37,357 bases of DNA from positions 1-37,357 of the IMG/VR virus record IMGVR_UViG_3300042876_000073; one strand, 5' to 3'. Origin of the DNA: a virus. Position 1 is the first letter of the stretch; the number at the start of each line of letters is the position of its first letter. Below the pieces are notes generated by a model. The model saw nothing but the letters and a program-made list of their open reading frames with translations, ran no database searches and was not told the DNA's origin. This document shows positions 17,801 to 25,053 of this stretch, piece by piece. Both the position numbers and the translations under genes were made by a program.

Positions 17801-18853
17801 GAAGCGCTGATATTTTGTGGGCAAATCACTCAGACCCCAACCCGGAGAACTCAAGTCAATGTTTGAGTATGTTTCGGTAGTGTTGGACTGAAAGCCGCCG
17901 ATAAGCTGCGCGTTCGTCACCTGCGGCGCGTAGCCGTCCATGATGAAGTTGTTAGGGATGGCGAACTTGGCATTGGGCGAGTCACCAAACAGTCCGAGGT
18001 AATACAGGCCGGTGATCGTGCCGATGCTGTTTGCGTTGGTGCGGGTGATACCGCTGTTGGCCTTGATGATCTTGGGGTTCAGGATCGTGCCGAATCCGCA
18101 GCCGATAGAAGCGTTTGGCCCTGCATCGCCCTCATAGTCGAGGATCAAGTTCTCGACAATCATCAGGTCTCGGACACTGGTGAAAGCGGGGCACATATTG
18201 TTGCCAGTGCGTACCACAAAACGAGCGTCGTGCATGCGGAACGTGCCGCCTTGCGTCAACAGGCCACCAGTGTTCAGGAACATGGACGATCCACCAGCTG
18301 CGCCGTTGTTCCAGTTGTTGAACACAAAGGTCGGGCCGTCTGCCTTAATCAGCAGCGAACCAGCAATCATGTAGCCGCCGCGCTGTTCACCAGCCAGCAG
18401 GCCAGAGTCAAACAACATTCGACCACCTGTGCCGAATTCAACCGTCCAGTCTTGGTGGTCAAATCGAGCGCCTGAAACAATCGAGCCGAAAGTGATGGTT
18501 AATGCGCCGGGGTGTAGCAGAGAACGAGAACCCTGAAGCGAACCGAATCCAGCGTTGAACACGTTTTGCCATGTGCCCACGTCACCGGATGCAGTCAGGG
18601 TGATGGTCAGGTTGGAGCCGTAGACGCTGGAAACGATGACGTTCGTTGCGCCAGTCGTGCCCGTAAAGTTGTTGCTGAACACCGCGCTGGTGTTTGCCAC
18701 GAAGCTCACGATCTTGGTGCCAGCAGCCCAGCCGGTGCCTTGAATGGTCGCGCCGACCACCCAGCCCGCAGTGCTTGCCACGGTGACGTTAGGGGAGCCG
18801 TTAGTAGCGTTTACGCTTTGGTTTGTGCCCGTCAGTGTTGCTACAAAAGCCAT
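14831..18853 (-). CDS. Giant beta-rich tail spike / appendage protein (1340 aa)
   Basis: The largest gene. The N-terminal 100 residues are Thr/Val/Gly-rich strands (VTVASTAGWVVGATIQGTG). Residues about 130-800 show repeating short strands with Asn/Gly turns (WNISNSTLTLNC, STLTVSPTAGLGYGS), typical of a right-handed beta-helix that could hold polysaccharide lyase or hydrolase activity. Several Ig-like beta segments follow. The last 60 residues form a trimeric-type coiled coil (VEIMQIDVDAIQAKTDNLTF) and the end segment IQYVNDVQVKGTGEEGNEWG, shared by many phage tail proteins. A trimeric, possibly glycan-degrading spike is likely; no active site can be named. Confidence 0.78.
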   Translation of the reverse strand: MAFVATLTGTNQSVNATNGSPNVTVASTAGWVVGATIQGTGWAAGTKIVSFVANTSAVFSNNFTGTTGATNVIVSSVYGSNLTITLTASGDVGTWQNVFNAGFGSLQGSRSLLHPGALTITFGSIVSGARFDHQDWTVEFGTGGRMLFDSGLLAGEQRGGYMIAGSLLIKADGPTFVFNNWNNGAAGGSSMFLNTGGLLTQGGTFRMHDARFVVRTGNNMCPAFTSVRDLMIVENLILDYEGDAGPNASIGCGFGTILNPKIIKANSGITRTNANSIGTITGLYYLGLFGDSPNAKFAIPNNFIMDGYAPQVTNAQLIGGFQSNTTETYSNIDLSSPGWGLSDLPTKYQRFGGPNEIRFPRTVSFELNDGNAANLTDVTLYIRSGTTTVLNAVQAGDYSALTPALVLNWTGSGSYRFADTNTNTISQVAQFRKNGYISQTVSYSLNNAAYSQPIFMLTDPAYGSVTPAQAATLTGLSLDYTNKVYTVSAARNLDQIYAFGQYSQALTANSAQADFQTSVGGKYALTSPWKMAVTAGALTMGTYNNTFNSSTAWTFGSTASLNLDKDDVVWTPGARADLFQFQNGSTFNITNGSTLTVSPTAGLGYGSATTSEFRSGSTLNMSNSTVTYNILASQSGTVFSNTEAGATWNISNSTLTLNCPNGAQVAIHAYFVPASNISNFTVNGTATNVIWQMGFTSNNSKMVGFTYGGAIFGNGTSNILMDTYTYTGSLTTIPNTFGSANKWWWVDPVMTAGGLFRWAAGSTPTGSSGFYGVIGFRPTFTIDKAGFAPRVRFTPSAMASRYPSFQVQATELSTIALSNFFRDPTFMPTTDGFLPFLDSLDDKTALNTINWTVETRQAGWIDQTVTFTAATAKKGLITSTFSGAVDSNYVNASTAVADAALITVNTVTKTIAPVSGSLSWSPQRLYNALKVWWATYASNTDFLSATSGSTLNLGDYNTDANLRFTTGNSTDLLTTVRTTGLINAATNDISVTDSRGTSTIWQFQGVQVGSSIVVYDSSNVTKLFQGSVTTAGTYTLYITSGTTGTYFWAVEKYGKQRESGSFAANTGGLLFYTPLYVEDVGISQTNQSTVAAYTAIETASKFYDRTALFRLTEQGIKLGQIATRSGTAIEIGSFSHVINKDAASVYAIVGSTITTKSTSYAGDAKYTTEIATPPATITANSTEVITIAIEDANGNSQLTINGGDGTFQLWKVTTSTPTADYATGTLLATVGNVTYRFIGVAGFDIIGVDINSNIRRRTSMAKGVYTQSFYVGEQIQLAQAPEVTEILTKVEIMQIDVDAIQAKTDNLTFTVPNVLDANIQYVNDVQVKGTGEEGNEWGPV

Positions 18854-18996
18854 TATTTATCATCCTTAGGAGGCGGCGTTTCGTCAGGTTTCGGCGGTGC
18901 TTTGCGCCCGTAATACCTGCCAATCAAACCAAGAGCGCCCAGACCAATTGCGGCTGGTACGCCATAAATCACAATGTCTGCGATTATCGCGGCCAT
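18853..18996 (-). CDS. 47-residue single-span membrane peptide
   Basis: Short gene read from the DNA: MAAIIADIVIYGVPAAIG, then a Gly-rich hydrophobic span (about residues 4-28) and a polar Pro/Lys/Asp tail (RKAPPKPDETPPPKDDK). One transmembrane helix with the tail probably cytoplasmic. Its stop overlaps the start of the spike gene as TAATG, so the two are coupled. It could be holin-like or a membrane factor for spike assembly; nothing decides between them. Confidence 0.6.
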   Translation of the reverse strand: MAAIIADIVIYGVPAAIGLGALGLIGRYYGRKAPPKPDETPPPKDDK

Positions 18997-18998
18997 TA

Positions 18999-19289
18999 TT
19001 AGACCTCGGTGAACATTTGTGTTTTCGGTGCGGTGATTTCTAGGCCGATACCCTGGGCAACGATGGTATAAGCGCCCTCTGCACTCGCGTCCCAGGTCAG
19101 GTAGGTTTCGCGGCCATTAAGCTCCCACACGCTCTCGCCTGCCCACACCATGTTTTCGTCAAACAAAGTGTATTTAAACACCACGTGATCAAAAAGATTG
19201 TCCTCGATGCTCACCACGTTAAATTGAGTGGCCTCCATGCGTTTGCCATTGGCAAAAGCGGTTTGCGGTGCGATTTGTACTGTTCTCAT
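18999..19289 (-). CDS. Small beta-rich protein upstream of the spike (96 aa)
   Basis: Starts at the ATG at 19289 (MRTVQIAPQTAFANGK) with GAGGA 7 nt upstream, inside an ATGA overlap with the previous membrane-protein gene. The protein alternates short strands, and its second half (VWELNGRETYLTWDASAEGAY) resembles small tail-region proteins seen in other phages. No signal peptide or membrane segment. Function unknown; probably a virion or tail-assembly component. Confidence 0.6.
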   Translation of the reverse strand: MRTVQIAPQTAFANGKRMEATQFNVVSIEDNLFDHVVFKYTLFDENMVWAGESVWELNGRETYLTWDASAEGAYTIVAQGIGLEITAPKTQMFTEV

Positions 19290-19579
19290 GCTGTCCTCTT
19301 GTGCACAAAGGCGAAGTAATAGATTGCCAACATTATCCCAATATCCTTCGTGAGCCACATTGGGAAATATCTATCAATAGGGTAAAACCCATTGTCTAGA
19401 TAATGGATGGAGCGGACGATTTGCACCACCATTCCGAAAACCATTGATGCAAAACCGATTTTGAGCAATATGTGCAAGCCTTCAGGTTTGGCAAACACAT
19501 AGATAAAAGCAATGAAAATTGAAATGACTTGGAAAACAAGTGCAATGGTTAGCCAAACTGCAACTTGTGCGTCATTCAT
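19286..19579 (-). CDS. Integral membrane protein, 3 spans (97 aa)
   Basis: Hydrophobic protein with transmembrane segments at about residues 6-28, 36-58 and 74-92, and a short basic end (FVHKRTA). Size and topology suit a holin or a phage inner-membrane protein. It overlaps both neighbours by ATGA, inside the group between portal and spike. A separate 3TM holin is encoded at 35.5 kb, so this may be a second holin-like factor. No family recognised. Confidence 0.6.
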   Translation of the reverse strand: MNDAQVAVWLTIALVFQVISIFIAFIYVFAKPEGLHILLKIGFASMVFGMVVQIVRSIHYLDNGFYPIDRYFPMWLTKDIGIMLAIYYFAFVHKRTA

Positions 19580-19998
19580 TTTGCCACTCGCTTTTTAGCA
19601 GGTGTTTTCTTGGCGGGGGCTTTTTTTGCGGGCGGGTTCTTTACAATGCGCATCTCTTGAACCACTTGCACAATGTCTTTGTCCTTGGTGCGGTCAAAGA
19701 AATTGGCCAGCCAGCTAACGATTGCCACAGCGGTAAGACCAATACCACCACCCACGGCAAGGGCTGTATTTGCGTCGTTGGGGTTCATGCCCAGATAAAC
19801 CGCCAAAGCACCACCAAAGATAACGCCAGCCCCTACAGAAACACCGCCAATGATTGCACCCGCTGCGACTGGCGTGTGCTTTTTAAGGCGGTCAGGCATC
19901 CAGAAAAACGAAAGCATAAATCCACCAAACAAGGAAGATAAGCCGTAATAGATTTTAGATACTGCGAATCCCGTGGCGGCTGTCGAAGTCGGTTCCAT
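19576..19998 (-). CDS. Membrane protein with histone H1-like Lys/Ala/Pro tail (140 aa)
   Basis: Gly/Ala-rich hydrophobic segments at about 15-35, 45-70 and 80-105 are followed by a tail of repeated PAKK units (KNPPAKKAPAKKTPAKKRV). Such tails bind DNA or acidic surfaces in histone H1-like proteins. The start at 19998 was chosen because AAGGG sits 6 nt before it; an in-frame ATG at 20004 would abut that site. It follows the portal gene. It could tether DNA or virion parts to the membrane, or be holin-like; this is inference. Confidence 0.62.
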   Translation of the reverse strand: MEPTSTAATGFAVSKIYYGLSSLFGGFMLSFFWMPDRLKKHTPVAAGAIIGGVSVGAGVIFGGALAVYLGMNPNDANTALAVGGGIGLTAVAIVSWLANFFDRTKDKDIVQVVQEMRIVKNPPAKKAPAKKTPAKKRVAK

Positions 19999-20018
19999 TT
20001 CCATCCCTTTTGGCTATT

Positions 20019-22331
20019 TTAATCGGTAACTTCGATGGCGGCCACTGCTTTCCCGTTTGCGTCACGCTGAATGACCCTCTTTTTGGGGCGTTTCATTTCG
20101 TCAGCGGTCATCATCAAGACCTGAGCCATCTGACCCAGTTGATTGACAGCGTCAGCAATACCCGCGCCGTGGGCGTTGGTGACTTCTTTCAATGTGTCAG
20201 CAATACCGTCTAGCTTGCCTTCGGTGTCCATCTGGATCACGTTCTGGGGCTTTTCGGCTTGCTTGGCTTGCATGGCAGCGATTTGCAGCTTGGTCTCAGC
20301 ATCCAGTTGGGCACGATAAGCCTGGCGCTGGGTTTCAGCGTCTTGCTTCATGCGCTCGATTTCCAGAGCCTGCTGGGCCTTGAATTGCTCAATCTGGGCT
20401 TGTGCTTGCAGTTTGACCTGTTCGGCTTGCTGTGCGGCTTGGAGCTTAATTTGCTCCAGTTGCTGCTGTTGTGCGGCCATTTGCTGCTCTTGCTGCATCT
20501 TGGCCTGCTCCATCTGCTGCTGGGCCTGTGCCTTTAGCATTTCCGGGTTAGGTTGCTCAGGTTTGGGCTGCTTCATCTGCTCGATGGTGCTTTCGAGCGT
20601 GTTTTCCAGCGTTCTGCCGCCTTTGAACGTGCGCACCACAAACATGAGGGCCTCCCCAAGCAACGGCCCCATCTCGGGCGATTGCTGGATGACCGGGAGT
20701 GCATCGCGCATGGCCGACCCAAAAGCGGTCAGGAATTCCGTCCTGCTTTGTTTTTCGACCTGTTCGTCCATCTCGGCCAGGCTATCCGCTGCCACTTCAA
20801 TCCTGAAGTTACGCATCGGCTCGGACTTGAGCAGTTGAATGGCTTGCTCGGCATACATCGCATCGGGAGTTCCCTGAATGCCGGACATAGCGATAAGAGC
20901 TTGAGGGCTGTACAGGTCAGCCATTAGCTGAGCTTTGATCCGCAGCACATCCGAAGTGAACACGGCCACGGCGTGCTGCATATTCTTCAGGCGCATCGAT
21001 GCATATTGCCCTTTGATCTGCTGCGCCGTAGCGGTTTCCGAGGCCATGCTAGAACCGCGGATGATGTCAGACAGGCCGGTCACATCGTAGACCACCTGTT
21101 TGGCTTGCTCACGGGCTGCATAGCACTGATTCAGGGCTTGGATAACCTGATCCAGAGGCAGGAAGTCCACCGTCCCTTTAATGCCGCCCTTTTCAGAGAA
21201 TGCCGCCCATGTGTCCACGGGAATCAGGACGTTATCCACGCCTTCGTTGAGCATTCGCTGAATAGCCGGTTGGCTGGCGTCATAAACACCCACCACCTTG
21301 ATAGCATCAACCAAAAGACCAATACGCTTGGTCAGGTCGTCAATCTCATCGGCTTGGTCTTGATACAGAGCGTAATCAGGAACAGGGACAAGCGTGTCCG
21401 TGGTCTGAGTAGCGTAAAGGGGTTTCGGGCAAGGCCAGAAGTTGTCCAGACCGTAGGGGTCGGATTTGTGGTCGAGCATCTGGTCATAGCCTTCAGCCAC
21501 CCAATAGACGCATTCCGACGATTTGCACCAGATTTCCCAGACCTGAGCCTTTTTCAGCGCATCCATGTCGGATTGGCTGGCCCCTTGGGTTTTCATCTCG
21601 TCCAGACCGATAGGCTCGTGGGTCAGGGGCACTTTTTTGGCCGCATCCTCACCGAATCGGGCTTCGATCTCTGAGCGGGTCATATACACCCGACGGGCAA
21701 CCCATGTCACCTCATCCCAGCACCGAGCCGGGGAACACCGGAAGTCTTCCCAATAGACGTAATCCACCGGGGTGGTTTCGAGCTGCATCTCACCGACGCC
21801 GGTCGGCAGGCTCATTTGGTTTACGGGAGTTTCAGAGGATTCGGGGTCAGCCGTGTATTCTTCCTCGCCCTGCGGCTCAAAGGTCTCGATCTCTTTGGCC
21901 TCAAAGCGAACCCAGACCGTGCCGCGACCAGGTAAGAGGCGATCCAGCACGGCAGCGCGGGTAGCGTTCTCATAATCCCCGTAATGGTCAATCTCGTACT
22001 GAAGCGCACGCTCCAGAATGATCGCAGCTGTACGGCCAACGGGGTCTTGGTCTTTCCACCGACGCTCAACCTGTGCACGGGGTGTTTTCCCGTACAGGGC
22101 AGGCATCATGGTCTGGATATTCGACCAAAGGATGTTGTACCGCTTGTTGCCGTCATAAGACGATGAACGGTCATCCCGGTAGCGTTTAACGATCTTTTTT
22201 CCGCGCTTCGTCCATTTGTCGTCCTCTTTCTTGGCGAGGCGAAGTTCGTTAAGCCAAGAGGCTGCTGATTTGAGGCTTTTGTCTTTGTCCATATGCGGGC
22301 ACTTTTTCAAGTAAATTTCCGATATTTTCAC
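20019..22331 (-). CDS. Portal protein (770 aa)
   Basis: Head-to-tail connector through which DNA enters and leaves. The N-terminal third (YNILWSNIQTMMPALYGKTP, DPVGRTAAIILERALQY) and centre (YDVTGLSDIIRGSSMASETA) follow podovirus portal patterns. Residues about 590-700 are an extreme Gln-rich helix, as in portals with a long C-terminal barrel. The reading frame opens with a GTG at 22331 overlapping the HNH stop (GTGA). An ATG at 22292 (MDKDKSLKS) is an alternative start and may be the original one if the HNH gene was inserted here. It follows terminase and HNH and precedes the spike module. Confidence 0.88.
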   Translation of the reverse strand: MKISEIYLKKCPHMDKDKSLKSAASWLNELRLAKKEDDKWTKRGKKIVKRYRDDRSSSYDGNKRYNILWSNIQTMMPALYGKTPRAQVERRWKDQDPVGRTAAIILERALQYEIDHYGDYENATRAAVLDRLLPGRGTVWVRFEAKEIETFEPQGEEEYTADPESSETPVNQMSLPTGVGEMQLETTPVDYVYWEDFRCSPARCWDEVTWVARRVYMTRSEIEARFGEDAAKKVPLTHEPIGLDEMKTQGASQSDMDALKKAQVWEIWCKSSECVYWVAEGYDQMLDHKSDPYGLDNFWPCPKPLYATQTTDTLVPVPDYALYQDQADEIDDLTKRIGLLVDAIKVVGVYDASQPAIQRMLNEGVDNVLIPVDTWAAFSEKGGIKGTVDFLPLDQVIQALNQCYAAREQAKQVVYDVTGLSDIIRGSSMASETATAQQIKGQYASMRLKNMQHAVAVFTSDVLRIKAQLMADLYSPQALIAMSGIQGTPDAMYAEQAIQLLKSEPMRNFRIEVAADSLAEMDEQVEKQSRTEFLTAFGSAMRDALPVIQQSPEMGPLLGEALMFVVRTFKGGRTLENTLESTIEQMKQPKPEQPNPEMLKAQAQQQMEQAKMQQEQQMAAQQQQLEQIKLQAAQQAEQVKLQAQAQIEQFKAQQALEIERMKQDAETQRQAYRAQLDAETKLQIAAMQAKQAEKPQNVIQMDTEGKLDGIADTLKEVTNAHGAGIADAVNQLGQMAQVLMMTADEMKRPKKRVIQRDANGKAVAAIEVTD

Positions 22332-22813
22332 ATAAATTCTGAAAATTTATTGCTTTTTTTCCGGTTTTCCGCCCTTGTGATGACTTTTAAGTTGAACTCA
22401 TTGTGAAGGCCGCACACAACATGATTGCCATCCTCATCTACGCCTTTGAGTGGGACTATGTGATCTACGTTATAAGGTAGGCCCGTCCACTTTGTGATCG
22501 CAATACGGTTTGCATATATTTTTTCGCAAGCCTCCCTATTAGCCCACGAAACTGCCGCTGGACCCGCACGGCAGGCCGCACTTACGTTTTGTATTGATGG
22601 GGCATTTTTTTTGGAGTACGCAACAATTCTGTTTTGTACGCGAGTTTGTTCTCTATATTTTGCTTGTCGTCTTGCGGCGTTGGCTTTGTCTTGTTCTGTA
22701 AGTTGATTGACACATGTTTTGCATCGACTGCGAATTCCATCCTTCTTTCTAGTATCTTTATGGAATTCAGTAAACAGCTTTACACAGCCGCACTTAGCGC
22801 ATTGTTTTTGCAT
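22328..22813 (-). CDS. HNH homing endonuclease between terminase and portal (161 aa)
   Basis: N-terminal Cys zinc-binding segment (CAKCGCVKLFTEFHKDTRKK, then CKTC) followed by a C-terminal HNH core (YNVDHIVPLKGVDEDG, then HNEFNLKVITRAENRKKSN) with the DHIxPL, N and N-x-x-K positions of the fold. The start at 22813 (MQKQC) has AAGGAA 5-6 nt upstream; the longer frame upstream is the structured leader, not protein. The gene has its own promoter and leader RNA, overlaps the portal start by 4 bp and is AT-rich relative to its neighbours, as expected for a mobile endonuclease. Confidence 0.88.
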   Translation of the reverse strand: MQKQCAKCGCVKLFTEFHKDTRKKDGIRSRCKTCVNQLTEQDKANAARRQAKYREQTRVQNRIVAYSKKNAPSIQNVSAACRAGPAAVSWANREACEKIYANRIAITKWTGLPYNVDHIVPLKGVDEDGNHVVCGLHNEFNLKVITRAENRKKSNKFSEFM

Positions 22814-22832
22814 TTGATTTCCTTGGTCAAAT

Positions 22833-22889
22833 TTCCTATAAAAGTTGTGGCAGCTTGTAGGAATCAAGTTTTCGGGAGCTACCCTAGCC
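22833..22889 (-). ncRNA. Structured leader RNA, copy B
   Basis: A 57-nt element on the minus strand. Order: GGCUA (from 22889); hairpin 1 GGG-UAGCU-CCC; GAAAAC; hairpin 2 UUCCUA/UAGGAA with a 19-nt loop holding CUGCCA and ACUUUUA. It starts 8 nt after a perfect TATAAT. The stem sequences differ from copies A and C but remain paired, which is covariation. It leads the transcript that runs into the HNH and portal genes. Confidence 0.75.
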
Positions 22890-22897
22890 ACACACTA

Positions 22898-22903
22898 ATT
22901 ATA
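22898..22903 (-). promoter_or_regulatory. TATAAT promoter overlapping terminase stop codon
   Basis: A perfect -10 (TATAAT, minus strand) contains the TAA stop codon of the large terminase gene. No good -35 is visible at normal spacing; upstream reads CAAAAAGGTCTGATAGGA. The predicted start is about 7 nt on, at the GGCTAG of leader copy B. It would drive the HNH, portal and downstream structural genes independently of terminase. Confidence 0.6.
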
Positions 22904-24248
22904 TCCTATCAGACCTTTTTGGCATGTCTTTCCATAGTGTATCCAATGGTGCGGTGACGATGCGCCCGTTTGTCACGCCCTTTACTGGGAAGACTGGCGG
23001 CACGTCTTTTGACTCAGTTTTGGCCTCAGACATCTTCTGCGCACCGTACGCAAAAGCATCAGCAGGGTGTGAAGCCCAGTTATGGTTAGGTTCACGGCTA
23101 AATACCCCATTCTCCTCGTTATAGACAAACTCCCACGCTCTCAAGCCGTCCAATCCTGCCTCGCACAAATCAGCGTTAAAAGCGCACTTTTGTATCACCG
23201 TCCTAGCAGCTTCAATCTGGTCTTGCTTTTTAGACTGCGGCACGATTTCACATGACCCAGCCCCGAAAGCGGCCAGAAACTTCTCTAGGGTCGTGTGCTT
23301 GCTCTGGAATGTCTTGGCCCGTGCGTCATGGGGTAGCCATATCTTTGGCGACTTTCCCAAAAGATCGCTAATGCTGTCTTGAATACGTGGTATCCACTCG
23401 TCGGCATCTAAGCCCGAATCGCCTTCATATTTCAGAAGGCTATACCCGCCAGGCACTCGTTGCCAGTACCAGAATGACGCTGTGTCCCTGAAACCCAAGT
23501 CAGCGGACACCCGGATGCCCTCGCCTTCAGGGTCGTAAACCACGCCATTGTGGATGCGGCCATCCCGTTCGGCTTGGTTCACCCACTTGGCAAGGATAGC
23601 GCCCTGAGACGAGCCATAAGCCCCATTCCAGACGTGTTCGGCCTTATCAGGGTCAATGTCAAAGTCCTTGAGCATGTCCTGATACAGCGGGGTCTTCTTA
23701 AACCACGGGTTGTCGTACCAGTTTGCGCGGACAGTCACCATGTCGTCCCGCTGGCCTGATCTGAAAAACTTGTCCACCGCATCGGTTTTGTAGCGCGGGT
23801 TCCAAGCAAATAGAAGCTGGCTTCCTTCCTTACGGAATGTCGGCCTAAGCAGGTCTAGGCTGTGCTGGCTCAGGGTTTGGGCTTCCTCCACCCATGCCAA
23901 ATCAAAACCTTCCAGAGACTTGATGTTGGCAGCGTTGTATGACTGCATACCCTTGAACACAATCAAAGAGCCTCGTGGCCCCCTGATTTCCTGCTCAAGT
24001 ATTTCAAACATGGATTCAAGCCCATGCCCAAGGATTTTGTCCGTAATGAGTTGCTTGACCGAATCCTTGATTGAGTTTTGCACCTCACGAATACAAGCAA
24101 TCCTAGCCCCTGCTATTGCTTTGGCTATGACGTATTCAGCGCAGAAATGAGACTTGCCCGAGCCACGGCCTCCGTACACGCCTAAATAGCGTTTTGGCTC
24201 TAACAGGGGGACGAATACTTCGGGGACTTCAATTCGAAGGCTTGACAA
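22899..24248 (-). CDS. Terminase large subunit (about 449 aa)
   Basis: DNA-packaging motor ATPase-nuclease. Walker A is GGRGSGKS (about residues 26-33) and Walker B is DLAWVEEA (about 116-123). The coupling segment LLFAWNPRYKTDAVDKFF follows, and the nuclease half starts near RVSADLGFRDTASFWYW with acidic residues expected for the RNase H-like fold. No ATG is available: an in-frame TGA lies just upstream. TTG at 24248 has GGAG 7 nt before it, so it is preferred to the TTG at 24254. The gene overlaps the small terminase gene, and its stop codon lies in a promoter. Confidence 0.9.
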   Translation of the reverse strand: MSSLRIEVPEVFVPLLEPKRYLGVYGGRGSGKSHFCAEYVIAKAIAGARIACIREVQNSIKDSVKQLITDKILGHGLESMFEILEQEIRGPRGSLIVFKGMQSYNAANIKSLEGFDLAWVEEAQTLSQHSLDLLRPTFRKEGSQLLFAWNPRYKTDAVDKFFRSGQRDDMVTVRANWYDNPWFKKTPLYQDMLKDFDIDPDKAEHVWNGAYGSSQGAILAKWVNQAERDGRIHNGVVYDPEGEGIRVSADLGFRDTASFWYWQRVPGGYSLLKYEGDSGLDADEWIPRIQDSISDLLGKSPKIWLPHDARAKTFQSKHTTLEKFLAAFGAGSCEIVPQSKKQDQIEAARTVIQKCAFNADLCEAGLDGLRAWEFVYNEENGVFSREPNHNWASHPADAFAYGAQKMSEAKTESKDVPPVFPVKGVTNGRIVTAPLDTLWKDMPKRSDRI

Positions 24249-24516
24249 CAGCAAACTCCACTTTGGTCAGAACTGTAAGCGGGTTGTCTGGGTCACTAGC
24301 CACCTGAATCGGCAGCAGCTTAGGGTAAATGGTAGACCAGAATACTTTTTCGTTTGCTGGGTCTTCTAGCGCCCATTCATAAAGGCGTTCACCACCGCCC
24401 AATTGTTGGGCCGCGTATTCAATGGCCTCTTTGGCGGCTCGGGTTGTTTTGTTCTGAGCGCCTTTTGGACGTCCTGCGCGATTAGCAGTATTCCCATTCT
24501 TTATTTTATCCATCAT
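24229..24516 (-). CDS. Terminase small subunit (95 aa)
   Basis: Small protein immediately before the large terminase, overlapping it by about 20 bp. The N-terminus is basic (RAGRPKGAQNKTTRAAKEAIE), the DNA-binding opening of small terminases of the GRPKG type. The middle EKVFWSTIYPKLLPIQV is also characteristic of this phage family. Two ATG codons in a row begin the gene after GAGG. Confidence 0.82.
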   Translation of the reverse strand: MMDKIKNGNTANRAGRPKGAQNKTTRAAKEAIEYAAQQLGGGERLYEWALEDPANEKVFWSTIYPKLLPIQVASDPDNPLTVLTKVEFAVVKPSN

Positions 24517-24560
24517 TATCCTCGGGTTTGCCTAAGATAAGCAGATTATATGCCTATTGG

Positions 24561-24761
24561 CTATTTAGCGATAACTGCCCCGTTTTTGATGTGGAAATCA
24601 AGTTCATCTCTGTGCAGTTCTAAATACTTGTTGTCGTCCCATACCCCTATGGCAAGTTTGAATGATTGCTTTGGGTAATTTATTTGCGCGTAATCGATCG
24701 TTTTCTTTGTTGGGGCTTGCTCGCCGTCTTTCAAAGACCAATAAAGTTGTTTATCAATCAT
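24561..24761 (-). CDS. Small unknown protein (66 aa)
   Basis: A 66-residue protein starting MIDKQLYWSLKDGEQAPTKK. Its ATG at 24761 overlaps the end of the previous small gene, with GGGGG about 6 nt upstream; an in-frame ATG 15 nt earlier lacks a better site. Mixed charge, no signal peptide or membrane span. Part of a chain of overlapping small genes ahead of the terminase genes. No family recognised. Confidence 0.55.
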   Translation of the reverse strand: MIDKQLYWSLKDGEQAPTKKTIDYAQINYPKQSFKLAIGVWDDNKYLELHRDELDFHIKNGAVIAK

Positions 24762-24906
24762 GCTGCCCCCACCCATACGGGAAATCTCTGACCATAAACG
24801 GGAATACGGCTACAGCGTTACCATAATCGTCTATTTGCATGGGTGTCCAGCCTTTGCCATACCACGTGGCCGGAAGTCCTAGACTGCTACCGCACCACCA
24901 AATCAT
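24754..24906 (-). CDS. 50-residue Trp-rich small protein
   Basis: Read from the DNA: starts MIWWCGSSLGLPATWYGKGW and ends FPYGWGQHD. Trp, Tyr and Gly are abundant. The ATG is coupled to the previous stop by ATGA, and the stop overlaps the next gene by 8 bp, which supports its being translated. No known family. Confidence 0.6.
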   Translation of the reverse strand: MIWWCGSSLGLPATWYGKGWTPMQIDDYGNAVAVFPFMVRDFPYGWGQHD

Positions 24907-25052
24907 TTTCTCAGAGCCTTAATGACTTCTTTTTTAACCCCCTCACTTGCCATTTTTTTGGCTTGGTCTTGGGGGATGCCTACACGCTGCGCCACTTTGG
25001 GATTGTGGGCAGCGGCTTGAAATAAGCGGTGTTGTGCAGGCGTATATGGCAT
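24903..25052 (-). CDS. 49-residue phage protein (MPYTPAQHRLF type)
   Basis: The sequence MPYTPAQHRLFQAAAHNPKV and the following helix with GIPQDQAKKMASEG match small phage proteins I have seen near terminase genes. The helix pair around VAQRVGIPQDQAKKMA resembles a short helix-turn-helix, so DNA binding is possible. Linked by ATGA overlap to the next gene, and by close spacing (TAATATG) to the exported peptide before it. Confidence 0.65.
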   Translation of the reverse strand: MPYTPAQHRLFQAAAHNPKVAQRVGIPQDQAKKMASEGVKKEVIKALRK

Positions 25053-25053
25053 A

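Noticed and set aside
22814-22891. N-terminal extension of the HNH protein
   Set aside because: The frame is open for 26 more codons, but it lies in the leader RNA, while the ATG at 22813 has a good ribosome site and begins the zinc segment directly.
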